Source: Planctomycetaceae bacterium (lineage in GTDB: Bacteria; Planctomycetota; Phycisphaerae; Phycisphaerales; SM1A02). Taken from it: a DNA stretch of 64,000 bases. Shown here piece by piece: positions 17,359 through 26,371 of this stretch (within the stretch, counting starts at the first letter, position 1; the number at the start of each line of letters is the position of its first letter). Position numbers and translations under genes: made by a program. The notes under the pieces were generated by a model. The model made no database searches, had not been told where the DNA came from, and was given only the letters and a program-made list of their open reading frames with translations. The stretch covers positions 1-64,000 of the forward strand of contig CANLHK010000008.1 of assembly GCA_947490615.1 (NCBI GenBank), written 5' to 3'.

Positions 17359-18131
17359 CGCACGCTCAACCTTCGCGCACCACGCGTCGGGCGATCATGC
17401 ATGTCTTGCTGACGATGCTCGCGCTCACAGTGAGTGCGTGCAGCACGCCGCGAGCGACTCCCGCAACCACAGCGTGGACCACGCTCTCACCGACGATTCG
17501 CATCGATCGCACGCAGGGCATCGTGGAGTTCACTGCGACCAGCGTCATCAGTGTGGGCTTCCTCGAAACCTCCGTTTGCACAGTGGGAACACGCGAACAC
17601 GAATCGCTCTTCGCCTTTGATGGCGCCGCGAGCGAGATTCACGCGGCGCTTTTGCTCGCGGGCTTTGTGCCGGGAACTCCAGGTCGTTGGCGCGAAGTGA
17701 CGGCGGCCGATGGTTCCTTCAGCGTTGAGAGCGTGCCGCCGACGGGTGAAAGCGTTGAAGTCGGCGTGCGACTGCCCGATGGCCAACAGTTCCCCGTCGC
17801 ACATTTTGTGCGCGCCGCGCCGATCACGGACGAGGCCGCGCTGCTCACACCTCCAACCGCGATGGTCTTTGGTGGATCGCGTCTTCGCACCGATCGACGC
17901 ACGGGTCGCGAGATCTATCTCGCCGATGCGTCGGGCTCGCTGATTGGGTTGGTGACCTTCGGTGATGAGACCATCGGGTGCGTCGAAGTCATTCCCGATC
18001 AAGCCAGCGTCGCAGCGCCGATCTGGGAAGTCTTCACCGAGCGCATGCCAACGCCTGGCACGGCCGTCACCATCGTGGTTCGACGGAGCACTCCCACAAC
18101 TTCGGCTGCCACACCCGAGGCAAAAAAATAA
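17355..18131 (+). CDS. Putative lipoprotein, YdjY-like
   Basis: A 258-residue protein with a basic N-terminus (RTTRRA), a hydrophobic stretch and the lipobox TVSAC, so it is probably lipid-anchored at Cys29. The body (IRIDRTQGIVEFTATS ... LETSVCTVGTREHESLFAF) resembles planctomycete YdjY-type proteins of unknown role. The GTG start overlaps the ruvC stop, making a three-gene coupled unit; an internal ATG at 17397 would give a shorter leader. The tail is Thr/Pro/Ala-rich and ends in two lysine codons that form part of the A-run before the hairpin at 18134. Confidence 0.7.
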   Translation: MTHAQPSRTTRRAIMHVLLTMLALTVSACSTPRATPATTAWTTLSPTIRIDRTQGIVEFTATSVISVGFLETSVCTVGTREHESLFAFDGAASEIHAALLLAGFVPGTPGRWREVTAADGSFSVESVPPTGESVEVGVRLPDGQQFPVAHFVRAAPITDEAALLTPPTAMVFGGSRLRTDRRTGREIYLADASGSLIGLVTFGDETIGCVEVIPDQASVAAPIWEVFTERMPTPGTAVTIVVRRSTPTTSAATPEAKK

Positions 18132-18165
18132 AAGGCCCGGTCGAAGCAGAGCCTCAGACCGAGCC
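18122..18165 (-). terminator. Terminator-like hairpin facing the minus strand
   Basis: The arms 18134-18142 and 18157-18165 (9 bp with one G-U pair on the minus strand) are followed on the minus strand by TTTTATTTTTTT. On the plus strand the same position is a C/A mismatch and no T-run follows, so termination would act on an antisense transcript. No minus-strand gene is seen to the right. Confidence 0.55.
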
Positions 18166-18276
18166 CTTCCGGGGGCAAGATGGAGTGGGGTGTAAGCCCT
18201 ACTTCAAAGACAAGATACGCGGTTTTTCAGGCTCGTCAAGTTGAGTGGAGCAGCGACCTCGCCTTCCTAGAGAATC

Positions 18277-19128
18277 ATGGCGCAATCAAACCTCCCACAC
18301 GCACTTACGCGGAACTTCCGACTCGCACTCAGTTCTCTAGAGGCGCGCGATGGCGGTTCGAATGGACTGCTTGGGGGTGGCGGAACGGTTGGAGTGGGCG
18401 CGATTGGTGAGTTGGAGGTCACCGTGGTCGGGATTCCGAGTCCGACCGGCTACCTCCTCGACATCACGGTGCTTGATGCTGCCCTGCGCCGGACCGCAAC
18501 GCCACGGTTTTGCGCGGCAGTTCGGACTGAAGCTGCAACAGGCAAGCCGACCGATCTTGTGCAGTTGCTTCAGGAGGTTGCCGCCGCCACCGCGGTGGAG
18601 TTACCCGTCACGGTCGCCTCACTGGCCTACAGGCCGAGCCCGTTTCGCAGCGTCGCCGTCACTTTGAACACCCTCTTGCAGGACAACGCCATGGATACGC
18701 ACTCACCACCCACGCAAGGCGTCGGAGCGCTGCTCAGCGAGACCTTCGAGTTTGCCGCTGCGCACCGCCTGCATCTGGCCACGCTCAGCGACGAGGAGAA
18801 CCGTCGCCTCTTTGGAAAGTGCAACAACCTCCACGGGCATGGCCACAACTATCGCATCGAGGTCGCCGTCGCCGTCCCCACCGATGATTCAGGCTCGTTC
18901 GGGTTTGCGGCGCTGCAGGAAGTTGTCCAACGCGAGATCATGGATCGCTTCGACCACAAGCACCTCAACATCGACTGCCCCGAGTTTCGGACCTTGAATC
19001 CCTCGGTTGAGAACATCGCCAAGGTCTGCCACGATCTCTTGGTCGGCCCACTTGCCAAGCGCGGCGGAGCGTTGCGCTTCGTGCGCGTGTGGGAGACGGA
19101 CAAGACGAGTTGCCAGTATCCAGCGTGA
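18277..19128 (+). CDS. 6-pyruvoyltetrahydropterin synthase/QueD family protein with degenerate N-terminal copy
   Basis: A 283-residue protein, about twice the usual 120-140. The C-terminal half (from about residue 150) is an intact PTPS/QueD domain: FEFAAAHRLH and HGHGHNY supply the zinc histidines, the Cys of GKCNNLHGHGH is the catalytic position, and FDHKHLN and VRVWETDKTS are conserved. The N-terminal half (residues 1-135) keeps PTPS-like pieces (LEVTVVGIPSPTGYLLDITVLDAAL) but lacks the histidines and cysteine, so it is probably a dead duplicate used in packing. The product could be 6-carboxy-tetrahydropterin for queuosine; no other queuosine gene is nearby. Confidence 0.85.
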   Translation: MAQSNLPHALTRNFRLALSSLEARDGGSNGLLGGGGTVGVGAIGELEVTVVGIPSPTGYLLDITVLDAALRRTATPRFCAAVRTEAATGKPTDLVQLLQEVAAATAVELPVTVASLAYRPSPFRSVAVTLNTLLQDNAMDTHSPPTQGVGALLSETFEFAAAHRLHLATLSDEENRRLFGKCNNLHGHGHNYRIEVAVAVPTDDSGSFGFAALQEVVQREIMDRFDHKHLNIDCPEFRTLNPSVENIAKVCHDLLVGPLAKRGGALRFVRVWETDKTSCQYPA

Positions 19129-19168
19129 TCACCGATCCAAACTTGAGATCGAGAACGAGAACCAGAGC

Positions 19169-20545
19169 ATGCACCTTTCACTTCGATCAACTGCCCGTGC
19201 CACCATCATGGCGCTCGCCCTCACCGTCGTAGGTCACGCGCACGCGCAGAAAGCGATTCAAGTTCCGCCTCCAACGGGACTCGCCAAGCCGCCTGCGGTT
19301 CCTCTTCCGCCCCCACTCTCTCGCAATGAAGGGCGCTACCGCGAGCTCGCGACCTACATCAAGACGCGCGGTGAGCTTGATCCTGCCACGCGCGTTGAGG
19401 TGGAGAAGCTCGCCGTCGACATCGATGTCGACCTCGCTGCGCCGACGACCGATCGTGAGCAGATGCTTCGACTCCTGCCCGCACGCGCCCAGATGGCGAT
19501 TTGGCTCGACGATTCCGCTGCGATGGACTCCGCGTTTGAGCGACTCGTCGCCATGACGCCAGCAACGGAAGCCGTCGTGCTGGCGTGGGCGCGCCAACTC
19601 AATCGTGAGGCGCGTTTCGAGAAGACCATCACCGTGCTCGAAGGCCGCGAGTTCACCACGCCCGCGCGATCGATCGACGCCAAGATTGTTCTCGCCGATG
19701 CGCTCATCGGGCTCAACCGCTTCGAGCCCGCGCAAGCAGAGCTCAACACCGCGCCCGCTCTTGGTCGCAGCTCCGAGCAATTGGCTGCGATCTCGCTCTT
19801 CTCGCGACGCGCGTCCCTCGGGCGCAACCTCTTCAATCGTGAGCTCGGGGCACAGCTGAAGGACCAGAAGCGCGGCGATCTTCCCACCGTCGAACTCATG
19901 ACGACCAAGGGCTCGATCATCGTGGAGCTCTTTGAGGAGCAAGCACCCAACACCGTGGGAAACTTCATCGAGCATGTCGAGCTCGGCACCTACAACGGAA
20001 CGACCTTTCATCGGATCATGCGCGGCTTTGGTGTTCAGGGCGGTGATCCCGCGACGGCGTCAGGCGCAGCGGGCGGGCGCGGAACTGGTGGCTGGGTCAC
20101 TCCCGACGAGTGCACACTGCCTGATCACCGCGTACCGATGGCTGGGCGACTGGTCATGGCTCGACAGGGCGCATCCGACGGCCCGGTGAAGCCTGCAGCC
20201 AACTCAGCAGGATGTCAGTTCACGATTCTCACTGGTCCAGCGGAGAGCCTTGACGGCGTCTACACCGTCTTTGGTCGCGTGATCGACGGCATGGATCGCG
20301 TGACGCAACTGCGCGCGGACGATCTCATCGTCACCGCGACGGTGCTCTTCAAGCGCAAGCACGAGTACAAAGGTGTTCGTCTGGGCGAAGGTCGAGCAGG
20401 CGAGTATCTCTTGCCGCGTGCTGGGATCCCGCTGACTCCTGTGCAGGCAGGCGAGGTCAGCCCTTCGCCGACGCCGAATTCGACGCCGGCTTCGACGCCA
20501 ATTCCCGTCCCGACCGCGCCAGGGATTCCCAGCGCGACGCCGTGA
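19169..20545 (+). CDS. Secreted cyclophilin-type peptidyl-prolyl isomerase with helical N-terminal domain
   Basis: A 458-residue protein. The signal peptide (STARATIMALALTVVGHAHA) is followed by about 210 residues of helical repeats resembling TPRs. A cyclophilin domain follows (VELMTTKGSIIVELFEEQAP ... FHRIMRGFGVQGGDP ... GCQFTILTG ... YTVFGRVIDGMD). A low-complexity tail of Pro, Ser and Thr closes it. The active-site Arg of FHRIM is present, but the usual SQFF reads CQFTI. The ATG at 19169 is 40 bases after the preceding stop. It probably helps fold exported proteins. Its stop directly abuts that of the convergent CDGSH gene. Confidence 0.85.
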   Translation: MHLSLRSTARATIMALALTVVGHAHAQKAIQVPPPTGLAKPPAVPLPPPLSRNEGRYRELATYIKTRGELDPATRVEVEKLAVDIDVDLAAPTTDREQMLRLLPARAQMAIWLDDSAAMDSAFERLVAMTPATEAVVLAWARQLNREARFEKTITVLEGREFTTPARSIDAKIVLADALIGLNRFEPAQAELNTAPALGRSSEQLAAISLFSRRASLGRNLFNRELGAQLKDQKRGDLPTVELMTTKGSIIVELFEEQAPNTVGNFIEHVELGTYNGTTFHRIMRGFGVQGGDPATASGAAGGRGTGGWVTPDECTLPDHRVPMAGRLVMARQGASDGPVKPAANSAGCQFTILTGPAESLDGVYTVFGRVIDGMDRVTQLRADDLIVTATVLFKRKHEYKGVRLGEGRAGEYLLPRAGIPLTPVQAGEVSPSPTPNSTPASTPIPVPTAPGIPSATP

Positions 20546-20767
20546 TCACTCCGCGGCGCTGCGTTCGAGTGTCTCGGGGTCGTAGCGGTAGCAGCAGCCT
20601 GGCGCTTCGTCGCGGGTGAGCTTGTGGCTTCCATCGCACAGCGGAAACTGCTTGGAGATTCCGCACGCGCAGATGGCGATGAGTTTGCCCGGCGGATTCT
20701 TCGCCGCAAACTCCGCTGGATCGATCTTGACCGGACCTGTTGCTTCGAGTCGCACCAACCGCGCCAT
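20546..20767 (-). CDS. CDGSH iron-sulfur domain protein
   Basis: A 73-residue protein with the full CDGSH signature: CAC, then FPLCDGSH, giving the three-Cys/one-His ligand set of a 2Fe-2S cluster. Small single-domain bacterial forms of this size are common; their role (electron transfer or Fe-S handling) is not settled. A good ribosome site, GAGGAG, precedes the ATG. It lies 35 bases after the ACT gene on the same strand, so the two are probably co-transcribed. Confidence 0.9.
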   Translation of the reverse strand: MARLVRLEATGPVKIDPAEFAAKNPPGKLIAICACGISKQFPLCDGSHKLTRDEAPGCCYRYDPETLERSAAE

Positions 20768-20802
20768 AGCTACTCCTCGTTCACTGACTCAAGAGACTGC
20801 AC

Positions 20803-21273
20803 TCAGAACTCAAGATCCGCCTCGCCAAAGAGACGGAATCCTTTGCGTCGCAGGATCTGTCCCGCAAGCGTGTTGTCATCGGTCGAGAGCACGACGGTCG
20901 GTCTTCCGTCAGGTCGCGGCATTGTCGGATAGGCGAAGCGGATGTTGAGCTCCGCCGCAAGCAGGAACTTGCAAAGGTGATGGAGCTCGTGGTCGGTGCC
21001 GAGTTCTGCCACCAACACATTGGTCTGGCAAACTGGATAACCGTGGCGCTCAAGGAAGGCGTTGGCAATCGCGGGCTTGTCGAGGATCAGTCGGATCACC
21101 GCGAAGTCCGAGCTGTCCATGATCGAGATGCCACGCACCGAGACGCCGCTCTCCTCGCTGAGATCACCGAGCAACTCGCGCAGCTTGCCCACGCGATTGT
21201 CGAGGAAGATGCTGAAATGTCGCACCATTGGTGGCGCGTACCCCAGCTCGGTGTCTTGCGGCGTTCGACTCAT
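20803..21273 (-). CDS. Tandem ACT-domain protein
   Basis: A 156-residue protein made of two ACT-like folds. The first covers about 18-85 (HFSIFLDNRVGKLRELLGDLSEESGVSVRGISI), the second about 86-150 (ELHHLCKFLLAAELNIRFAYP ... VVLSTDDNTLAGQILRRKGF). ACT pairs bind amino acids and act as free-standing sensors, so an amino-acid regulatory role is inferred, not shown. The ATG at 21273 is 10 bases after a TACCAT box (minus strand, 21284-21289) with no ribosome site. Confidence 0.8.
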   Translation of the reverse strand: MSRTPQDTELGYAPPMVRHFSIFLDNRVGKLRELLGDLSEESGVSVRGISIMDSSDFAVIRLILDKPAIANAFLERHGYPVCQTNVLVAELGTDHELHHLCKFLLAAELNIRFAYPTMPRPDGRPTVVLSTDDNTLAGQILRRKGFRLFGEADLEF

Positions 21274-21283
21274 GAAGGGTGGG

Positions 21284-21289
21284 ATGGTA
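21284..21289 (-). promoter_or_regulatory. -10-like box directly upstream of the ACT gene
   Basis: On the minus strand TACCAT ends 10 bases before the ATG. The 36-bp gap to the upstream dockerin-type gene holds it, so the ACT/CDGSH pair likely has its own leaderless promoter. Confidence 0.5.
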
Positions 21290-21309
21290 TCGAGTGGTTC
21301 ACGAGTGGT

Positions 21310-22128
21310 TCACGACCAGTTCGAGAGCAGAATCGCGAGATCGGGCGCATCCACGGAACCATTCCCGTTGAAGTCCGCAGGGCTCGCCACTCCCCACGCG
21401 CTCAGCAAGATCGAGAGATCGGGCGCTCCCACAAGCCCGTCGCCGTCGAGGTCGTAGGGATTCAGCACGACATACGGCCCGACGAGCGTGGTGTTGGCCA
21501 GATTCGTGCTCACCGTAATCGTGAGCGCCGTGACGCCTGCAGGCAATGATGCGGGATCGACGACGGTGGTCTGGGGTGCCATCACAAACTGGTCAAAGCG
21601 AACCGTCGAACCAGTCGTCGCCAAGACGCGGCCAGTGAGACCTGCGTTACTGACCGAGGAAAGCGTTCCTGAAGCGCTCGCCACTCCTGTTGCCACATAG
21701 TTCGCCTGCATGAGCACGGGCGCACCGACGAAGTTCACTGCACCGAGCGCTCCAACGGGAGAGGTCGATGGCGCCTGCAGATCAAACACCAATCCCGTCA
21801 GCGCCACATCAAGCGACTGGCAACCGATGAAGGGAAAGCAGTAGAGATCGAAGTGGAAGTTCGCGTCCGCAGGATCGAGATGCATCTGACTCATCGTGAC
21901 GGCGTTCCACGCAGGATCAGGACCCGCAAGAAACGACTGGCCGAAGCCCGTCACCGCCAGTGTCTTCGCGTCGGTATCGGAACTCGTGCCGAGCGCTGTC
22001 GTGATGGAGATCTGCACCGTGAGCACCATCGAACCCGTGCGCGGCACAGTGAGCGATGCGTTGCTGTCTGCGTGCAGCGTGGATGCGGCGAACGACGCAC
22101 AAAGAGCGGTCAACAGACTTCGGTTCAT
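21310..22128 (-). CDS. Secreted protein with C-terminal dockerin-like module
   Basis: A 272-residue protein. The N-terminus is a signal peptide (MNRSLLTALCASFAASTLHA). A beta-rich body of about 190 residues shows no family I recognise (FHFDLYCFPFIGCQSLDVAL, GTLSSVSNAGLTG). The end is a paired EF-hand module, DLDGDGLVGAPDLSILLSAWG and DFNGNGSVDAPDLAILLSNWS, which runs to the last residue. GGAGG lies six bases before the ATG at 22128, so this start is firm; the frame stays open far upstream only as an antisense shadow of the DUF885 gene. Confidence 0.85.
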   Translation of the reverse strand: MNRSLLTALCASFAASTLHADSNASLTVPRTGSMVLTVQISITTALGTSSDTDAKTLAVTGFGQSFLAGPDPAWNAVTMSQMHLDPADANFHFDLYCFPFIGCQSLDVALTGLVFDLQAPSTSPVGALGAVNFVGAPVLMQANYVATGVASASGTLSSVSNAGLTGRVLATTGSTVRFDQFVMAPQTTVVDPASLPAGVTALTITVSTNLANTTLVGPYVVLNPYDLDGDGLVGAPDLSILLSAWGVASPADFNGNGSVDAPDLAILLSNWS

Positions 22129-22227
22129 CGTGTCCTCCTCGAGGCGTCGTTGGTGACGCGGACTCTGAACTTCGAGGCAGACTAACTGCAAACGGTCCGA
22201 AGACCATCCCTCACGCGGTACGCTTGG

Positions 22228-24078
22228 ATGATGTTTCCTGCCCGCTCGTTTGCCTCGGCCCTTCTGTGCACGCTCCTCTTGAACTCCGCGTCGAACGGCC
22301 AAGGAGAGGCACGAAAGCCACAAGACCCGCTGCAACAGGACGCTGCGCTCACGGCCCGACTCAACCAACTCATCGATGCCCACGATGAGTGGCGGCTCGT
22401 GGTCTTTCCCGAGTACGCACTCAAGCGCGGCCATGAGACCCGCGCGGGCGAACTCACCGACAGCTCGCTGGCGGGCATTCATCGCCGCAATGCCACCGTC
22501 GTGCAGTTTCTGGAAGAGGCCCGCGCGATTGATCCCGCGCATTTGTCGGATGCCGACGCGCGCGACTATCACCTCTTTCGTCGCGACCTCGAACTCTCGG
22601 TCGATGGCTTTCGCTTTGGCGCGTGGATGATGCCCGTAAGCGGACGCAACGGCCCGCATCAGGACATCGCGCAGATGGGTGAACTGGCGACCTTTGCAGA
22701 TCTCGACGACTACGAGGCCTACCTCAATCGCCTGCTCGGAGTGCCTGGCTCGCTGCTTGGAACCATGGAAGTCATGCGCGCTGGATTGGCCGCTGGGCTT
22801 GTTCCACCTTCCGTGACCGTCACCGAAGTGCCGCTGCAGATTCGCGCCGCGCGCGTCGGACTGCGCGACAGTTTGCGCAAACCCTTCACGCGCATGCCCA
22901 TGTCGATCGAGCCTGCTGATCGCGAGCGACTCCTGCGCGACTTTGAACGCACGCTCGAACCGATCGACATCATGCTCACTGAGTTTGAGGTGTTCTTTAC
23001 GAACGAGTACCTGCCCAAGTGCCGCGCCACCATCGCCGCGTGCGATATGCCCGACGGCGCAGCGTGGTACGCGCACCAGTTGAAGGTGCACACCACCACA
23101 AGTCTCACGGCGAAAGAGATCCACGAGACTGGACTCTCCGAGGTCGCCCGCATTCGCGCCGAGATGATGACCGTGATTGCACGCACCGATTGGTACGCAG
23201 CGGACAAGAGTCGCGCCGAGATGTCCGACGACGCGCGCTTTGCGGCCTTCATCCACTACCTGCGCACCGACAAGCGCTTCTACTGCACGACGGCCGAAGA
23301 ACTGCTCGCGCGTTACCGCGATGTCTCCAAGCGCATCGACCCGAAACTTCCCGCGCTCTTTGCAACCTGTCCACGATTGACCTACGGCGTGCGGGAAATC
23401 CCCCGCTTCATGGCGCCGTCGCAGACCACCGCCTACTACCAACCAGGAAGTCCGCAGCGCGGTGAGCCTGGCTACTTCTACGCCAACACCTACGCGCTCG
23501 ACCAGCGCCCCACCTACGAGTTCATTCCGCTCACGCTGCATGAGGCAGTGCCTGGTCATCACTTCCAGATCGCCCTTGCGCAGGAACTTTCAGGGAGTCG
23601 CGAGTTCCGCAAGGATCTCGACTCAACGGCCTTCACCGAAGGTTGGGCGCTCTACGCAGAACGACTCGGGATTGAGATGGGCTTCTTCGAGGATCCCTAC
23701 GACGACTTTGGTCGCCTGCTCTACGAGATGTGGCGCGCCTGCAGATTGGTTGTGGACCCTGGCATGCACGCCTTTGGTTGGTCGCGCGATCAGTCCATCG
23801 GCTTCCTGCAACAGAACACGGCGCTCAGCGAGCTCAACATCATCAACGAGGTCGATCGCTACATCGGTTGGCCAGGACAAGCGTGCGGCTACAAACTGGG
23901 CGAACTCGCGATCCGTCGACTTCGCGCCGAGGCCGAAGCGGCGCTTGGAACCGCGTTTGATCTCCGTCAGTTCCACGATGCGGTCTTGTTGAGCGGTCCA
24001 ATCCCTCTTGATCTCCTCGAACGGAACATCGCGCAGTGGATCGCGGCGGAGAGGCGACACCTTGCTCCCCAAGGCTGA
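22228..24078 (+). CDS. Secreted DUF885 family protein (putative zinc carboxypeptidase)
   Basis: A 616-residue protein with a signal peptide (ARSFASALLCTLLLNSASNG). The DUF885 metal-site motif HEAVPGHH is present at about residue 438, with EGWALYAE downstream and the conserved GWPGQACGYKLGEL near the C-terminus. The HExxxGHH arrangement suggests a gluzincin-like metallopeptidase; few members are characterised. Two ATGs stand at 22228 and 22231; TACGCT ends three or six bases before them. RecQ follows 22 bases later, probably in the same transcript. Confidence 0.85.
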   Translation: MMFPARSFASALLCTLLLNSASNGQGEARKPQDPLQQDAALTARLNQLIDAHDEWRLVVFPEYALKRGHETRAGELTDSSLAGIHRRNATVVQFLEEARAIDPAHLSDADARDYHLFRRDLELSVDGFRFGAWMMPVSGRNGPHQDIAQMGELATFADLDDYEAYLNRLLGVPGSLLGTMEVMRAGLAAGLVPPSVTVTEVPLQIRAARVGLRDSLRKPFTRMPMSIEPADRERLLRDFERTLEPIDIMLTEFEVFFTNEYLPKCRATIAACDMPDGAAWYAHQLKVHTTTSLTAKEIHETGLSEVARIRAEMMTVIARTDWYAADKSRAEMSDDARFAAFIHYLRTDKRFYCTTAEELLARYRDVSKRIDPKLPALFATCPRLTYGVREIPRFMAPSQTTAYYQPGSPQRGEPGYFYANTYALDQRPTYEFIPLTLHEAVPGHHFQIALAQELSGSREFRKDLDSTAFTEGWALYAERLGIEMGFFEDPYDDFGRLLYEMWRACRLVVDPGMHAFGWSRDQSIGFLQQNTALSELNIINEVDRYIGWPGQACGYKLGELAIRRLRAEAEAALGTAFDLRQFHDAVLLSGPIPLDLLERNIAQWIAAERRHLAPQG

Positions 24079-24100
24079 GCTCGTCGAGAGAATCTCCGTG

Positions 24101-26362
24101 ATGACACCGCACACGATGCGCCCGAAGGCCTCCCCCACTGATCTCTCGGCGCTCTTGAAGCGCGTGTTCGGCTACGACTCGTTTCGTCCATTGCAACGAG
24201 AGATCATGGAGGTCTCGCTGCGCGGGCAGGACGCCGTGGCGATTCTCCCGACAGGCGCAGGCAAGAGCCTCTGCTACCAACTGCCCGCCCTCGCGCGTGA
24301 CGGTCTCACGGTTGTCGTCTCACCGCTCATCGCGTTGATGAAGGACCAGGTCGATCAACTGCAAGCAGCAGGTGTCGCGGCGACGGCGTTGAACTCGTCA
24401 CTCGACGATGCCGAAGCACGAAGGCGACTGTCCGATCTCGAATCAGGTAAGACGAAGATCCTCTTTGTTGCCCCCGAACGACTGGTGCTGCCCGACTTTC
24501 TTGCGCGCCTGACGCGGTGGAAAGTTGCGGCGCTTGCCGTCGACGAAGCGCACTGCATCAGCGAGTGGGGCCATGACTTTCGACCCGAGTACCGACGACT
24601 GCTCTCGGTGCGCAAGGCACTGCCTGGAGTGCCGACCCTCGCACTCACCGCGACCGCGACTCCGCGCGTCCGCGCTGACATCGTCACGCAACTGCAGCTT
24701 GAAGCGCCCGAAGTTTTTGTCGCGAGCTTCAATCGACCCAACCTCATGTATCGCGTGCTCGCCAAGGACGGAGCCGCCGCGCAAGTGGTCGCCTTCGTTC
24801 GAACGCGACGCGACGACGCGGGCATCGTCTACTGCCAGTCGCGCAAGTCGACGGAGGCGATGGCTGCTGCACTTGTGAAAGCGGGCGTTCCTGCTGCGGC
24901 CTACCACGCGGGACTCGACGCCACAACGCGCGCGAACAACCAGGATGCCTTTCTGCGCGACGAAATCCGCGTGGTCTGCGCGACGGTCGCCTTCGGCATG
25001 GGCATCAACAAGCCCAATGTGCGCTTTGTGATTCATGCCGATCTCCCCAAGAACATCGAGGGCTACTACCAGGAGACGGGTCGAGCTGGACGCGATGGTC
25101 TACCGAGCGAGTGCCTGCTTCTCTATTCGCGCGGCGATGTTGCCAAGTACATCGGCTTCATCAGCGAGATCGAAGACGAGGAGGCGCGTCGCGTCGCACG
25201 CAGTCAACTCGATCGCATGGCGGCCTTCGCGGACAGTGCTGCGTGCCGCCGCGTGGAACTCCTCGGTTACTTCGGTGAGGCGTGGACCAACGACGACGGT
25301 GCCGCCAGTTGCGACGGCTGCGACAACTGCCTCGAGCCACGCGAGGGGTACGACGCGACGGTGGAGAGTCAGAAGTTCCTGAGTTGCGTGCTGCGCATCG
25401 CGCAGAAATCGGGTTTCGGCGTCGGGCTCCAACACATCGCCGATGTGCTGGCTGGTGCCGACACCGAGAAGATTCGTCGATGGTCGCACGACACCTTGCC
25501 CACCTACGGCATCGGGAAGGATCGCCCACGCACAGCGTGGATTTCGCTGGGGCGGCAGCTGGTGCAGTCGGGGCACCTCGCGCTGAGTGAAGGTGCCTTT
25601 GCGACGATCGAAGTCAGCGCGCTTGGTGTGGACGCGCTGCGCCAGCGGGCGCCGATCGTTCTCGTGAAACCCATCGTGCCCGCGGCCACGAGTGATGATG
25701 CGAAACCCAAGCTCAAGGCTGGAGCGATCGAGTGCGATGACGCGCTCTTTGACCACTTGCGCGCCCTGCGCAAGGAGATCGCCAGCGCGCGCGGCGTGCC
25801 GCCCTATGTCGTCTTTAGTGATGCCACGCTGCGACACATGGCGCGGATCTATCCCACCGACAACGAGGCGATGCTGCGCGTTCCTGGTGTGGGCGAACGC
25901 AAGCGCGCGGACTTTGGCGACGATTTCTCCAGCGCGATCCGTTCGTGGCTCTCGACGCATCCACGACTGACCTTTCTCACCGAAGAACGGCTCGCGCCGC
26001 GCAAGCCTTCCAAGCAAGGTAAACGCGGCGGGCTCAACGACACCACGCAACAAACGCTGGCGCAGTTTCACAACGGGAAGTCGATCGACGAGATTGCGCA
26101 AGAGCGCGGACTCGTGGTGAGCACCGTTGAAGCGCATCTTCTTGCGGCACTCGAGGCAGGTGAAGATCTGCCGCGCGCGCGACTCATGACCCGCGAAACC
26201 GCACGCGCCATCGAGTCAGCGTTCGAGGAGTCAGGACGATCAGGACTGCGCACGGTCTTTGAGGCACTGAACGGCCCAAACTCGCACGAGGGCGCGCCGC
26301 AGATCACCTACGGCTTGCTGCGCCTGCATCTCGCGCTCCAAGCCAAAGAGCGCGGCAGCTAA
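24101..26362 (+). CDS. recQ: ATP-dependent DNA helicase RecQ
   Basis: A 753-residue superfamily 2 helicase. The order is: helicase core with Walker A LPTGAGKSLCYQLP, DEAH box VDEAHCISEWGHDFR and motif VI ETGRAGRDG; RecQ zinc domain with the cysteines of SAACRR and CDGCDNC; winged helix; HRDC domain (LFDHLRALRKEIASARGVPPY ... LRVPGVGERKRADFG); and a C-terminal helical repeat (SIDEIAQERGLVVSTVEAHL) seen in long bacterial RecQ. It unwinds 3'-5' in recombination repair. The frame is open upstream; the ATG at 24101 gives a normal N-terminus and avoids overlap with the DUF885 gene. Confidence 0.95.
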   Translation: MTPHTMRPKASPTDLSALLKRVFGYDSFRPLQREIMEVSLRGQDAVAILPTGAGKSLCYQLPALARDGLTVVVSPLIALMKDQVDQLQAAGVAATALNSSLDDAEARRRLSDLESGKTKILFVAPERLVLPDFLARLTRWKVAALAVDEAHCISEWGHDFRPEYRRLLSVRKALPGVPTLALTATATPRVRADIVTQLQLEAPEVFVASFNRPNLMYRVLAKDGAAAQVVAFVRTRRDDAGIVYCQSRKSTEAMAAALVKAGVPAAAYHAGLDATTRANNQDAFLRDEIRVVCATVAFGMGINKPNVRFVIHADLPKNIEGYYQETGRAGRDGLPSECLLLYSRGDVAKYIGFISEIEDEEARRVARSQLDRMAAFADSAACRRVELLGYFGEAWTNDDGAASCDGCDNCLEPREGYDATVESQKFLSCVLRIAQKSGFGVGLQHIADVLAGADTEKIRRWSHDTLPTYGIGKDRPRTAWISLGRQLVQSGHLALSEGAFATIEVSALGVDALRQRAPIVLVKPIVPAATSDDAKPKLKAGAIECDDALFDHLRALRKEIASARGVPPYVVFSDATLRHMARIYPTDNEAMLRVPGVGERKRADFGDDFSSAIRSWLSTHPRLTFLTEERLAPRKPSKQGKRGGLNDTTQQTLAQFHNGKSIDEIAQERGLVVSTVEAHLLAALEAGEDLPRARLMTRETARAIESAFEESGRSGLRTVFEALNGPNSHEGAPQITYGLLRLHLALQAKERGS

Positions 26363-26371
26363 GCGCGTCGA

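Noticed and set aside
22129-23562. A long in-frame upstream extension of the dockerin-type protein at 21310-22128.
   Set aside because: GGAGG and a signal peptide place the start at 22128; the extension lies antisense to the DUF885 gene and shows no domain.
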